Shown here in pieces: positions 33,005-42,450 of a stretch of 64,000 nucleotides of DNA. The position numbers and the translations under genes were made by a program. The notes under the pieces were generated by a model, which made no database searches, had not been told where the DNA came from, and worked only from the letters and a program-made list of their open reading frames with translations. Source of the stretch: S015-6 sp964384945 (lineage in GTDB: Bacteria; Desulfobacterota; DSWW01); assembly GCA_964384945.1 (NCBI GenBank), contig CAYLMK010000009.1:124001-188000 (forward strand), in the 5' to 3' direction. Numbering within the stretch: the stretch's first letter is position 1; each line of letters starts with the position of its first letter.

Positions 33005-33835
33005 ATGCTGGAACCGAAGGAGTTCTTCGCCCTGCAGGGATTCGAGCACTGCGGGATCTTCGGCGAGGACGAGCCTGTCTGGGCGGCCCTGGACCGCCTC
33101 CGGGATTACCTGGAGGAGCTCCTCAGGGAACCCGGGTGTCTCGCCGGCTTCACGGGCCAGGTGGAGCGGGCCCTGGTGATCTTCGAGGGGGAGGCCAGGG
33201 ACGATCTCGAGGTCAGGGCCACAGGCCCCATGGGTCCGCTTCAGGCCTTCCGGAGAGGGGCCCTGCTGGAGGGCGCCTCGATCATCCTGCCCGGCGCCTA
33301 TCTTTACGACGACAGGATCCGGCTCGGGCGCGGCACGGTCATCGAGCCGGGCGCGCTCGTCAAGGGGCCGGTCGTGATCGGCAGCGGTACCGAGATTCGC
33401 CAGGGCGCCTATGTGCGGGGGAACTGTATCATCGGCAAGGGGTGCGTGGTCGGCCACACGACCGAGGTCAAGGGATCCGTCCTGCTCGACGGAGCCAAGG
33501 CGGGCCATTTCGCCTACATCGGGGACAGCATCCTGGGCAGGGACGTGAACCTGGGCGCAGGCACGAAGCTCGCCAATCTCAAGATGATCCCCGGCACGGT
33601 CTCGATCCGGTCCGGAAAGGCCCTGGTGGACACGGGGCGGAGAAAGATCGGGGCCATCCTCGGGGACGGCACCGAGACCGGCTGCAACTCGGTCACCTCT
33701 CCCGGCACGCTCCTGGGACCCCGCTCGATCGTCTACCCGGGGGTTTCGGTGCCTGCCGCACATTACCCGGCGGGGACCGTGGTCATGCCGAGGAAGGACT
33801 CGCTCAGGATCCACACGATCAAGCTGCGGGACTGA
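33005..33835 (+). CDS. Left-handed beta-helix (hexapeptide) nucleotidyltransferase-like protein, GlmU C-terminal type
   Basis: After an 80-residue N-terminal domain the chain becomes hexapeptide repeats (GTVIEPGALVKGPVVIGSGT, then GAYVRGNCIIGKGCVVGHTT), the fold of GlmU, LpxA and related acetyltransferases. The end has a GDGTETGCNSVTSPGTLLGP loop and PAGTVVMPRKD, as in GlmU. A signature uridylyltransferase domain is absent, so the catalytic activity is unclear. It starts 4 bases after the acyltransferase stop and belongs to the same operon. Confidence 0.8.
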   Translation: MLEPKEFFALQGFEHCGIFGEDEPVWAALDRLRDYLEELLREPGCLAGFTGQVERALVIFEGEARDDLEVRATGPMGPLQAFRRGALLEGASIILPGAYLYDDRIRLGRGTVIEPGALVKGPVVIGSGTEIRQGAYVRGNCIIGKGCVVGHTTEVKGSVLLDGAKAGHFAYIGDSILGRDVNLGAGTKLANLKMIPGTVSIRSGKALVDTGRRKIGAILGDGTETGCNSVTSPGTLLGPRSIVYPGVSVPAAHYPAGTVVMPRKDSLRIHTIKLRD

Positions 33836-33850
33836 AAGAGGGCCGCCGGC

Positions 33851-35071
33851 ATGAATCAGCACGACCTCGAAGAATACGAACGGTACCGCCGGATCTTCCG
33901 GGGCGAGCGGCTTCCCCTGGCCTTCGTCGACCTCGAGAAGTTCGACCGGAACGTCGCCTACGTCGCCTCGACCCAGGCGAGGACGGGCAAGACGATCCGC
34001 GTCCACTCGAAATCGGTCCGGTCCGTTGCCCTCCTCCGGAGGATCCTCGAACGGGGAGGCCCTGCGTTTCAGGGCGTGATGACCTTCACGATGGAGGAGA
34101 CCGCCTTTCTCGCGGACAACGGGTTCGATGACTTCATTGTCTCCTACCCCACGGTTCAGCCCACGGATCTTGACCTCTTCGCCGGCCTGGCCCGGGCGGG
34201 AAGCACCGTGTCCCTGGTCGTCGACTCGGCGGATCATCTCGAAGCGCTCTCCCGGGCCGGAGAGCGGGCGGGCGTCGTGCTGGGCGCCTGCCTGGATGTG
34301 GACATGTCCTACCGGCCGCTGCGCACATCTTTTCACGTCGGTGTCCGGCGCAGCCCGGTGCGTTCGATCGAGGACTCCCTGTCGCTCGCGCGGAAGGCCG
34401 AAGGCCTCCCGGGCGTGCGCATCGACTCGGTCATGGGTTACGAGGCGCACATCGCGGGGCTGAACGACGACCTGCCGGAGGCCCGGCTCAAGAGCCGGAT
34501 GCTCAGGGCCTTGAAGCGGGCCTCGGTGCGGGAACTGACCGGACGGCGGGGCAACATCGTGGAGCGGCTCCGGCAGGAGGGACTGAAGCTGCGCGTGGTC
34601 AACGGCGGGGGGAGCGGGAGCCTTGTCTCCACCGGCCGGGACCCATCCGTCACCGAGGTCACGGCGGGATCGGCCTTTTACGCGCCCGGGCTCTTCCACC
34701 ACTTCAGGGACGTCTCATTCGAGCCGGCCGCCTTCTTCGCCCTGCAGGTCGTCCGGCGGCCGGCAAAGGGCATCGTCACCTGCCACGGCGGCGGGTACGT
34801 GGCCTCGGGCCCTCCGGGGGAAGACAAGCTTCCCGTGCCGTTTCTCCCGCGCGGGTGCAGATTCCTTCCGTTCGAGGGCGCCGGCGAGGTCCAGACCCCC
34901 TTGCGGCTGCCTCCGGATTCGCCGGAGCTTGCCCTGGGCGATCCGGTCTTCTTTCAGCATGCCAAGGCGGGCGAGATCGCGGAACGGTTCAACGAATTCT
35001 CCCTGGTCGAAGGGGATCGAATCGTCGGCCGGGTCCGGACCTACCGGGGCGAGGGCAAGGCCTTTCTCTAG
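33851..35071 (+). CDS. Alanine-racemase-fold PLP enzyme (amino acid deaminase/D-threonine aldolase-like)
   Basis: The Schiff-base lysine region is IRVHSKSVRSVALL, typical of this N-terminal alanine racemase fold. LVVDSADHLEAL, GACLDVDMSYRPL and VVNGGGSGSLVST (phosphate-binding) and the C-terminal EVTAGSAFYAPG follow D-threonine-aldolase-like proteins. The substrate is an amino acid or D-hydroxy amino acid, not defined. It lies 15 bases after the hexapeptide gene and 29 bases before the lytic transglycosylase. Confidence 0.83.
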   Translation: MNQHDLEEYERYRRIFRGERLPLAFVDLEKFDRNVAYVASTQARTGKTIRVHSKSVRSVALLRRILERGGPAFQGVMTFTMEETAFLADNGFDDFIVSYPTVQPTDLDLFAGLARAGSTVSLVVDSADHLEALSRAGERAGVVLGACLDVDMSYRPLRTSFHVGVRRSPVRSIEDSLSLARKAEGLPGVRIDSVMGYEAHIAGLNDDLPEARLKSRMLRALKRASVRELTGRRGNIVERLRQEGLKLRVVNGGGSGSLVSTGRDPSVTEVTAGSAFYAPGLFHHFRDVSFEPAAFFALQVVRRPAKGIVTCHGGGYVASGPPGEDKLPVPFLPRGCRFLPFEGAGEVQTPLRLPPDSPELALGDPVFFQHAKAGEIAERFNEFSLVEGDRIVGRVRTYRGEGKAFL

Positions 35072-35100
35072 CTTCTCCAGGACACGCGGGGGGGACGGCT

Positions 35101-36231
35101 GTGAAGCATCTTGCGTTGATCGGTATGGCGGCGGTGCTCCTGGTCCTGCCGCTCACGGCGGCCGGCGAGGACGCGAAGGGCGGGGAAGCCCCGACGGCCG
35201 GCGACGAGTCGGAGATGCGCAACGCGCCGGGCGGCGTTTCCGCCCCTTGGCCCATGGTCTCGCGGTTCCGGATTCCCGGGGAGATGAGCCTGTGCGGCGA
35301 GCCGGTCCCCCTGGAAAGGACGGATGTCCGGGAGAGGCTCGAGATGGAGGCCTACTACATCCTGGACCGGCAGGGGCTCCTCATCATGTACATCAAGCGG
35401 GCCGCCCGAACCAACCCGATCGTCGAGGTGATCCTCGAGATGGAGGGGCTGCCCAACGACCTGAAGTACGTGCCGGTTGCGGAAAGCGGCCTCGCCTTCC
35501 GGGCGACCAGCTCGGCCAAGGCGGTCGGATACTGGCAGTTCATGGAGTACACGGCCAGGCGTTACGGGCTCAAGATCGACCCCTACGTCGACGAGAGGCG
35601 CGATCTGACGCGCTCCACCCTGGCGGGCGCCGCCTATCTGAAGCATCTGCACGAAATGTTCGGATCCTGGGCGACGGCGCTCGCGGCGTACAATTGGGGC
35701 GAGGGGAACGTGAGCCGCGCGGCCAGGGAGCAGGGCACGAAATACTACTATGACCTGTACCTGCCCGAGGAGACGGAACGATACGTGTTCCGCATCCTGG
35801 CCCTGAAGCTCTTCATGGAGGATCCGAGGATCCATTCGATTGATGTCCCGGAGGAGGAACTCTATGTCCTGCCCAAGGTGAGGGAGGTCGAGATCCGGAA
35901 CGCGCTGCCCCTGACCGTCGAGATCCTCGCCTCCTCGGCGAACGTCGGCGCGCGGACGATCCGCGTGCTGAACCCGTGGATGCGGCAGAACGTCCTGCCC
36001 GCGGGCAAGTACCTGATCGCCGTGCCCGCGGAGGAGGCGGAGGGATACGCGGAGCGGGTGGCGCAACGCCTGGCCGGAAGGAAGAAGATCGTTCACACCG
36101 TCGAACCGGGCGAGAGCATCTCCACCATCGCCTCGAACTACAAGGTGCCGGTCGAGGCCATCGCGAAATGGAACAACCTCACCGACGACTCCGCGATTCA
36201 AAACGGACAGAAGCTCACGATCTGGCAATAG
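35101..36231 (+). CDS. Lytic transglycosylase with LysM domain (MltD-like)
   Basis: GTG 35101 starts a signal peptide (KHLALIGMAAVLLVLPLTA). The SLT domain has the catalytic Glu in LKYVPVAESGLAFRATS, then SAKAVGYWQFM and LAAYNWGEGNVSRAA. A C-terminal LysM (VEPGESISTIASNYKVPVEA, then IAKWNNL) binds peptidoglycan. It cleaves the glycan strand in the periplasm, leaving 1,6-anhydro ends. One LysM is fewer than in E. coli MltD. The longer upstream frame is not used: it lacks a ribosome site and would destroy the signal peptide. Confidence 0.92.
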   Translation: MKHLALIGMAAVLLVLPLTAAGEDAKGGEAPTAGDESEMRNAPGGVSAPWPMVSRFRIPGEMSLCGEPVPLERTDVRERLEMEAYYILDRQGLLIMYIKRAARTNPIVEVILEMEGLPNDLKYVPVAESGLAFRATSSAKAVGYWQFMEYTARRYGLKIDPYVDERRDLTRSTLAGAAYLKHLHEMFGSWATALAAYNWGEGNVSRAAREQGTKYYYDLYLPEETERYVFRILALKLFMEDPRIHSIDVPEEELYVLPKVREVEIRNALPLTVEILASSANVGARTIRVLNPWMRQNVLPAGKYLIAVPAEEAEGYAERVAQRLAGRKKIVHTVEPGESISTIASNYKVPVEAIAKWNNLTDDSAIQNGQKLTIWQ

Positions 36232-36243
36232 GAGGGGCAAGGC

Positions 36244-37212
36244 ATGGCGAGCGCACGGGCCAGGCTGGCCTGGAGGCTTCTCGAGCTGAGCGCCAGGCTG
36301 CCGGGAGCGGCCAAGCCTCGATTCCCTCCGGCCGAGGAGCTGGCCGCCGGACTCACGGAGGATCACAAGCGCATCATCGCGGAACGAAGGGCCCGGATGG
36401 AGCGCATGGCCAAACTCAGCCCGCCCCCTCCGGAAGCCCGCTTCGAGCCCGCGGATGCGGACGGCGTCCGCGCCGAGTGGGTTTCAGGCCCGGCTGCGCG
36501 CCGGGACCACGCCGTTCTCTACCTGCACGGCGGGGGATACTATGCGGGCTCCCTGAAGACCCACCGGGGGCTCGCCGCGAGGATCTCCCTGGAGGCCGCC
36601 GCCCCTGTCCTGCTCGCGGACTACCGGCTTGCGCCCGAAAACCCCTTTCCGGCGGCCGTCCAGGACGCTGCCCGCGCATACCGCTGGCTGCTGCGCAACG
36701 GGTTCTCCGCCGGGCGGCTCGCGGTTGCCGGGGACTCGGCGGGCGGGGGGCTCGCGGTTGCAGCGATGCTCGAGATCAAGGCCTCGGGGGAGCCGCTCCC
36801 TGCGGCGGGCGTCTGTCTCTCGCCCTGGTTCGATCTCGCCATGACGGGAGAGTCGCTCCGGACCCGCGCCTCCGCGGATCCGATCATTCGCCCCTCGGAC
36901 CTGCCCTTTGTGGCCAACTGCTACCTCGGCAAGGCCGATCCCAGGACGCCGACCGCATCCCCGCTTTACGGAGACCTCGCGGGCCTGCCGCCGATCCTGA
37001 TCCAGGTAGGTACCGATGAAATCCTGCTCGACGATTCACGCCGCTTTGCGGAGCGGGCCCGGGAGGCGGCAGTTCATGTACGGCTCGACATCTGGGAGGG
37101 GATGATCCATGTCTGGCAGGCCTATGCCCGGCTGGTCCCCGAGGCCCGCCGCGCCATCGAGGGGATCGGTGCATTCCTCCGGGCCGCATGGGCGGCGTCA
37201 GGCCCGGAATGA
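36244..37212 (+). CDS. Alpha/beta hydrolase, hormone-sensitive-lipase family
   Basis: HGGGYYAGSLKTH is the oxyanion-hole motif of the HSL family, and AVAGDSAGGGLAVA the nucleophile elbow. Late residues include QVGTDEILLDDSRRFA and GMIHVWQ, giving the Asp and His of the triad. There is no signal peptide. It most likely hydrolyses a short-chain ester. The gene begins 13 bases after the lytic transglycosylase. Its last codons overlap a fragment of the dispersed repeat CCCGGAATGAC. Confidence 0.9.
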   Translation: MASARARLAWRLLELSARLPGAAKPRFPPAEELAAGLTEDHKRIIAERRARMERMAKLSPPPPEARFEPADADGVRAEWVSGPAARRDHAVLYLHGGGYYAGSLKTHRGLAARISLEAAAPVLLADYRLAPENPFPAAVQDAARAYRWLLRNGFSAGRLAVAGDSAGGGLAVAAMLEIKASGEPLPAAGVCLSPWFDLAMTGESLRTRASADPIIRPSDLPFVANCYLGKADPRTPTASPLYGDLAGLPPILIQVGTDEILLDDSRRFAERAREAAVHVRLDIWEGMIHVWQAYARLVPEARRAIEGIGAFLRAAWAASGPE

Positions 37213-37270
37213 CAAGAAAGGCCGAACCGCCCGCGCCCGAGACAGGACTCGTGGGTAGAGGAGGGCAGGG

Positions 37271-39394
37271 CTAGGAACCGGGTCGGGTGAGCAGGATCCG
37301 GCTGTCCGCCACCACACAGCCCTCCCCTTCCGGGTAGACGATCATCGGGTTCACGTCCAGCTCGGCGATCTCGGGGTGGTCGCTGACCATCTGGGAGAGC
37401 CGCAGGATGCAGTCCTTGATCGCATCCACGTCCGACGGGGGCATCCCGCGGGTGCCCCGGAGCACCTTGTAGGCCTTGATGCTCCGGATCATGATCTCGG
37501 CGCTCACCTCCCACATCGGGGCCAGGCGGAAGGTCACGTCCTGCAGGGTCTCCACAAAGGTGCCGCCCAGCCCGAACATGCAGACAGGCCCGAACGTGGG
37601 GTCCCGGGTGGCCCCGAGGATCACCTCCACGCCGCCCCGGGCCATCTTCTCCATGAGCACACCGTGAATGTCGGCCGAGGGGTTGAATGCCTTGGCGTTG
37701 GCCAGGATGGACGCGAAGGCCTTGCGCGCTTGCTCGACCGTCTTGATCTTGAGTTCCACCCCTCCGGCATCGAACTTGTGGGCGATGTCCGGAGAGGCGA
37801 TCTTCATGGCCACCGGGAAGCCGATTTCCTCGGCCGCGGCCTCGATCTCGTCGGCTTCCCGCAGAAGGCGGCTCTTCAGGACCGGAAAGCCGTAGCACTG
37901 GAGGATCTCGTTCGCCTCCTTCTCGTGCATCAGGTACCGGTCCCTCTCCCCGAGCTTCCTGCGGATGATCTGCCCGGCCGTCTCCCGGTCGGCCGCCACG
38001 CGGCGCACCTGCCTGCGCTCGAGGCTGAGGAGGCCCCCGAAGGTCACCATGCCGGACATCGCCCGGACCGCGGACTCCGGAAAGGGGTAGTTCGGGATCC
38101 CGTGCTTCTCCAGGTGCTTGACCCCCTCGGAGACGTCCACGATCCCCATGAAGGAGCAGAGGACCGGCTTGTCGATCCCCTGCCGGACCCGTGGGACGAT
38201 CTCCGCCGTCTGCAGCACATCGGTCATGGCCTGCGGGGTCAGGATCACGATCGCCCCGTCCACGTTTTCGTCCTCCAGCACATGCCGGATCGCGGCCTCG
38301 TAACGCTCGTGCGTCGCGTCTCCGATGACGTCGACCGGGTTGTGGATGTTGGCCGTGGGCGGCAGGTCCTTCTTGAGCGCCTCCAGGGTGTTCCCGGAAA
38401 ACTTGGCCAGTTCCAGGCCGTGGCGGACGACCGCGTCCGTGGTCATGATCCCGGGCCCGCCGGCGTTGGTCACGATGGCGATCTTCCTGCCCTTGGGGAT
38501 GGGCTGGCTGGAAAAGGCCCTGGCGTAATTGAAAAGCTCCGAGACGCCCTCCACCCGCTGGATCCCGCTCTGGCGAAAGATCGCGTCGTAGGACAGGTCC
38601 GATCCGGCCAGAGAGCCCGTGTGCGAGGCGGCGGCCCGGGCCCCCTCCGGAGACCGGCCGGACTTGATGGCGAGCATGGGCTTGCGGGCGTCCCAGGTGA
38701 TCTCGCGGGCCGTCTCGAGGAACTCGCGGCCGTTCGTGATGTCCTCCAGGTACATGAGAATGACGTGGGTGTCCGGGTCCTCCTTGAGGAATCGGAGCAG
38801 GTCGATCTCGTTGATGTCGGCCTTGTTGCCGAAGCTGATGAACTTGGAGAAGCCGATGTCGCGGCCCGCGGCGAAGTCCAGGACGGCCGTACAGAGGGCG
38901 CCCGACTGGGAGATGAAGGCGATGTTGCCCGCCTTGGGCATCTTGGTGGCGAAGCTCGCGTTCATCATGACCTTTTGGTCCGTGTTGATGATGCCCAGGC
39001 AGTTCGGCCCCACGAGGCGGATCTTGTGCTCCTTGACGATCTGCTTGACCCGCTTCTCCAGCTCCACCCCCTTGCCGCCCACCTCCTTGAACCCGGCGCT
39101 GACCACGATCACTCCCTTGACCTGCTTGGCGGCCGCCTCCTCCATCATGGAGGGCACCTTCTCGGCCGGCACGATGAGCACGGCCATGTCCACCTCGTCC
39201 GGGATGTCGGCGAGCCGCGGGTAGGTCTTCACGCTCTGGACGGACTTCAACCTCGGGTTGACCGGATAGAGGATTCCCCGGTAGCCTGCGTTCAGGATGT
39301 TCCGGAAGACCGAAAGTCCCACGCTGCCGGGCCGGTCCGTGGCCCCCACGACCGCGATGGACTGCGGGTTCATGATGCACTGAATGTTCTTCAT
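37271..39394 (-). CDS. Acetate-CoA ligase (ADP-forming) type alpha-beta fusion
   Basis: A 707-residue fusion with CoA-binding (IMNPQSIAVVGATDRPGSVG), ligase-CoA and phosphohistidine (AAASHTGSLAGSD) segments, followed by an ATP-grasp beta part (GFPVAMKIASPDIAHKFDAG, EKMARGGVEVILGATRDP, FGLGGTFVETL). It converts acyl-CoA, ADP and phosphate to free acid, CoA and ATP, or the reverse. This is energy-conserving in many anaerobes. The start ATG 39394 begins MKNIQCIMNPQS; the longer upstream frame is not homologous. It is divergent from the ThDP enzyme gene at 39555, 160 bases apart. Confidence 0.93.
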   Translation of the reverse strand: MKNIQCIMNPQSIAVVGATDRPGSVGLSVFRNILNAGYRGILYPVNPRLKSVQSVKTYPRLADIPDEVDMAVLIVPAEKVPSMMEEAAAKQVKGVIVVSAGFKEVGGKGVELEKRVKQIVKEHKIRLVGPNCLGIINTDQKVMMNASFATKMPKAGNIAFISQSGALCTAVLDFAAGRDIGFSKFISFGNKADINEIDLLRFLKEDPDTHVILMYLEDITNGREFLETAREITWDARKPMLAIKSGRSPEGARAAASHTGSLAGSDLSYDAIFRQSGIQRVEGVSELFNYARAFSSQPIPKGRKIAIVTNAGGPGIMTTDAVVRHGLELAKFSGNTLEALKKDLPPTANIHNPVDVIGDATHERYEAAIRHVLEDENVDGAIVILTPQAMTDVLQTAEIVPRVRQGIDKPVLCSFMGIVDVSEGVKHLEKHGIPNYPFPESAVRAMSGMVTFGGLLSLERRQVRRVAADRETAGQIIRRKLGERDRYLMHEKEANEILQCYGFPVLKSRLLREADEIEAAAEEIGFPVAMKIASPDIAHKFDAGGVELKIKTVEQARKAFASILANAKAFNPSADIHGVLMEKMARGGVEVILGATRDPTFGPVCMFGLGGTFVETLQDVTFRLAPMWEVSAEIMIRSIKAYKVLRGTRGMPPSDVDAIKDCILRLSQMVSDHPEIAELDVNPMIVYPEGEGCVVADSRILLTRPGS

Positions 39395-39554
39395 TCCGCT
39401 ACCCCCGGCTGCGAGCGACTCGCGCGTCATTCGGAACGCCTCGGAACGGCATCTAAGGAGAATCCGGCGTGATGCCGGCGCACGTATCATAGGGGAAACG
39501 GCTCTATTCGATCAAGCTCACCCCTCCGGGACGGCTCGGAAGAAGGAGGAAGGC

Positions 39555-41198
39555 ATGGCGGACCTGTTGGGCGGCTACCTGGTGGCCAAGGCACTGAAGC
39601 GGCAGGGCGTGGAGTGCATCTTCATGCTCTGCGGCGGGCATATCACCCCGATCTACATGGGATGCCACGAGGAGGGCATCCGGCTCGTCGACGTCCGCCA
39701 CGAACAGACCGCGGGCTACGCGGCCGACGGCTGGGCGAGGGTGACGAGGAAGCCCGGCGTGGCCATGGTCACGGCAGGGCCGGGCGTGACCAACGCGGTC
39801 ACCGCGATTGCGAACGCCCACCGGGCCGAATCTCCGATCGTGGTCATCGGAGGCCGGAGCCCGAAAAAGGACTTTGAGAAGGGCTCTCTCCAGGAGATGG
39901 ACCACGCCGAACTCCTGCGGCCGATCACCAAGTGGGCCCGTTGCGTGCCCTCCGCCGAGCGCATCCCGGAGTACGTGGAGATCGCCTTCCGGACGGCATC
40001 CTCGGGCAGGCCGGGGCCTGTCTTCCTCGAGATCCCGGTGGACATCCTGCTCGAGGTGGTGAGCGAAGAGAAGATCGCCTGGCCGGACCGGTCGGATACC
40101 CGGGCGCGTCCCTGGGGGGATCCGGCCGCGGTCCGCGAGGCGGCGGGCGTCTTGGCCAGGGCGAAGAGGCCGGTCGTCATGGGCGGAAGCCCGCTGTGGT
40201 GGGCGGGCGCGGCGCCGCTTCTCCGCCAGTTCGCCGAGACGACCCGGTTCCCCGTGTTCCTGAACGCCATGGGCCGGGGGGCCCTGCCCCCGAGCCACCC
40301 GTACCACTTCTCGTACGCCCGCCGCCATGCCCTGGCCGAGGCGGACGCGGTGCTCACCCTGGGCGTCCCGCAGGACTTCCGCATGCGCTACGGCAGGGCG
40401 ATCAGCGCGCAGGCCGCCTGGATCCAGGTCGAAACCGACGCCGGCCTGATCGGGCAGAACCGCAACCCGCAGATCGCGATCGTCGGGGACATGGCCGCCG
40501 TCCTCGAGCAGTTGACAGAGCAACTGGGCCCCCGCAAGGAACTCCCCTGGATCGAGGAGTTGCGCGGCCTGGAGAGGAAACAGGCGGCCGAAATCGAGAG
40601 GAAATGCGGCCGCGACGGGATCCCGATCAACCATTACAGGCTCGTAAAGGAGGTAAACGACATCCTGGACGAAGATACGATCTTGATCGGCGACGGCGGG
40701 GACATCGTCGTACTGGCGGGCCGGATCGTCCGGGTCCACGGCCACGGCCACTGGATGGACCCCGGGCCCATGGGCGTGCTTGGCGTGGGGCTCCCCTTCG
40801 CCATGGCCGCCAAGCTGGCCAGGCCCGAAAAGAAAGTGCTCGTCCTGAACGGCGACGGCGCCTTCGGCATCACGGCCGTGGACTTCGACACCCTGGTGCG
40901 CTTCAACGTGCCCGTGGTCCTGGTGATCGGGAACGACGCGGGCTGGGGGCAGATGCGAACCCCGCAGCTCATGCTCTTCGGCCAGGACCGAAGCGTGGGC
41001 ACCGACCTGAGCCCCGCGGCCCGGTACGACCTTCTGGCCGAGTCCCTGGGCGGCCACGGCGAACGGGTCACCGAGCCGGACCGGATCAGGCCCGCCATCC
41101 TGCGGGCCCTGGATTCCGGCAGGCCTGCCGTGGTAGACGTGATGCTGGACCCGCGGGGGCTGGCCGACGAGGCGAACACCCGGGAGTTGGCCATCTGA
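39555..41198 (+). CDS. Thiamine-diphosphate enzyme, acetolactate synthase/2-hydroxyacyl-CoA lyase-like
   Basis: The N-terminal pyrimidine-binding domain has the catalytic Glu in VRHEQTAGYAADGWARVT and GPGVTNAVTAIANA. The C-terminal ThDP motif is GDGAFGITAVDFDT with ND 25 residues later (VIGNDAGWGQMR). The middle domain is standard. The overall pattern sits between acetolactate synthases and the oxalyl-CoA decarboxylase/2-hydroxyacyl-CoA lyase group; a specific reaction cannot be assigned. AAGGAGGAAGG before ATG 39555 fixes the start. It is divergently placed to the ADP-forming acyl-CoA synthetase. Confidence 0.85.
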   Translation: MADLLGGYLVAKALKRQGVECIFMLCGGHITPIYMGCHEEGIRLVDVRHEQTAGYAADGWARVTRKPGVAMVTAGPGVTNAVTAIANAHRAESPIVVIGGRSPKKDFEKGSLQEMDHAELLRPITKWARCVPSAERIPEYVEIAFRTASSGRPGPVFLEIPVDILLEVVSEEKIAWPDRSDTRARPWGDPAAVREAAGVLARAKRPVVMGGSPLWWAGAAPLLRQFAETTRFPVFLNAMGRGALPPSHPYHFSYARRHALAEADAVLTLGVPQDFRMRYGRAISAQAAWIQVETDAGLIGQNRNPQIAIVGDMAAVLEQLTEQLGPRKELPWIEELRGLERKQAAEIERKCGRDGIPINHYRLVKEVNDILDEDTILIGDGGDIVVLAGRIVRVHGHGHWMDPGPMGVLGVGLPFAMAAKLARPEKKVLVLNGDGAFGITAVDFDTLVRFNVPVVLVIGNDAGWGQMRTPQLMLFGQDRSVGTDLSPAARYDLLAESLGGHGERVTEPDRIRPAILRALDSGRPAVVDVMLDPRGLADEANTRELAI

Positions 41199-41292
41199 TG
41201 CGGAGAGGCGTTCCGCCGAGGAGATCCGACCGATGAGAAGGACGGAAGACTTCAAGACGCCATCCAATCTGCTCAAGTGAGGAAGAGCCGCA

Positions 41293-41799
41293 GTGCCTCG
41301 AACAAGTCTCCTTCGGGTCTTCGCGCTCCTCGTGCTGGTCGGCGCAAACGCCGCCTGCGAGCGGTCGGGCCCGCTGGAGGTGGAGTCGATCCGGCAATGG
41401 GCCGAGACCGCGGGCTACGCGTGGATCGAGGGGCCGGACGAGATTCGAAGCGAACAGGCCTTTTACGATTACGTGAACGGCGCGGCCCAGCCCATCATCG
41501 ACCTGGGCTGGAAGCGCTCGGTTTACGGCGTGCTCACGCGGGAGGGGCGCCGTCTACGGCTGACCGTGCACGAGATGAAGTCCCCGAGAGAGGCCATCGC
41601 CATCTTCGACCAGAACGTGGCGGGCGACACGCAACCCGTCTCCGTCGGAGAGAAGGCCGTCACCTGGGATCGGGGCGAATTCTCCCGGGGGATCCTCTTC
41701 CGGCAGGCCGCCCTCTCCTGCGAACTCGTCTTCGAGAAGGAGGGCGGAAAAGAAGAACTCCTCGGTCTGGCCTCCTCCCTCGCGGCCCGGATGAGGTGA
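41293..41799 (+). CDS. DUF6599-like lipoprotein
   Basis: A signal sequence RVFALLVLVGANAAC ends with a lipobox cysteine (ANAAC, residue 22). The mature part has AFYDYVNGAAQPIIDLGWKR, TVHEMKSPREAIAIFDQN and a C-terminal strand-rich end. This matches DUF6599 proteins, which often occur near multiheme or sulfur-related enzymes and have no known function. GAGGAAGAG precedes GTG 41293. Confidence 0.75.
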   Translation: MPRTSLLRVFALLVLVGANAACERSGPLEVESIRQWAETAGYAWIEGPDEIRSEQAFYDYVNGAAQPIIDLGWKRSVYGVLTREGRRLRLTVHEMKSPREAIAIFDQNVAGDTQPVSVGEKAVTWDRGEFSRGILFRQAALSCELVFEKEGGKEELLGLASSLAARMR

Positions 41800-41905
41800 G
41801 GTCGACCGGATTGTGGATATCCCCACGCGGCACCTCTGCTGACGCTCGACCGCCGATTGAGCCGGTCCGCACAGAGACTCGGCATTTCGTCACTGGGGGC
41901 TTAGC

Positions 41906-42148
41906 ATGGACGTATATACGCATTCTGAGGCAAGACAGCGTCTCGCCAGTCTTCTTGACAAGGCCGAGGCAACCGGAAAGGTTCTGATCCGCCGCCGGGA
42001 CGGGTCCGCCTTTGCCTTGACGCCCGAGCGAACCAAGAAGTCGCCGCTGGACGTGCCCTCTATCCGAGCGGACATCTCCACGCAAGAATTGGTTTCGATC
42101 TTACGAAAAGAGAGGAGCAGAACGAGAGGGAGGAAGCAAAGCGCCTAG
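41906..42148 (+). CDS. Phd/YefM-type antitoxin without a partner
   Basis: MDVYTHSEARQRLASLLDKA and GKVLIRRRDGSAFALTP form the prevent-host-death fold. The C-terminal tail (SPLDVPSIRADISTQELV) would bind a toxin. No toxin gene follows; the next feature is a tRNA. It may be an orphan regulator or the remains of a module whose toxin was lost. A partial DUF4143-type ATPase lies 570 bases downstream. Confidence 0.75.
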   Translation: MDVYTHSEARQRLASLLDKAEATGKVLIRRRDGSAFALTPERTKKSPLDVPSIRADISTQELVSILRKERSRTRGRKQSA

Positions 42149-42332
42149 CACCTCGACCGTGGCGTTGCCCGGGGTGGTGAAAGGCCAATGTCTCTTCCGT
42201 GAGAATGTCCCTGACTCCCGAGAGATTTGAAACCAACTCCTGGGAGTGATATAAACGAAATTCGGCCCGGAGAGCGGCCGTATACAACTGCGGCGGCCAT
42301 ATCTGAACCGACCGGGCAAGCGTGAATCACGA

Positions 42333-42409
42333 GCGCCCATAGCTCAGCTGGATAGAGCGCCGGACTACGAATCCGAAGGTCGGGTGTTCGAATCACCCTG
42401 GGCGCACCA
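42333..42409 (+). tRNA. tRNA-Arg (anticodon ACG)
   Basis: All arms are present: acceptor GCGCCCA paired with TGGGCGC, D-arm AGCTCAGCTGGATAGAGC, anticodon loop CTACGAA, T-arm GGGTG-TTCGAAT-CACCC, and an encoded CCA. One C-A mismatch occurs at the top of the anticodon stem. Anticodon ACG is read as inosine-CG for CGN arginine codons. A terminator follows at 42418-42450. Confidence 0.97.
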
Positions 42410-42417
42410 ATGAAATC

Positions 42418-42450
42418 AAGGGGTTAGGCATCTTGCGTGACCCCTTTTTT
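42418..42450 (+). terminator. Rho-independent terminator after tRNA-Arg
   Basis: AGGGGT and ACCCCT pair around a 15-base loop (with TA at its base), followed by TTTTTT at 42445-42450. It ends the tRNA transcript. Confidence 0.8.

Noticed and set aside
42145..42396. Minus-strand frame across tRNA-Arg
   Set aside because: It is a shadow of the tRNA gene; the product has no homology and no ribosome site.
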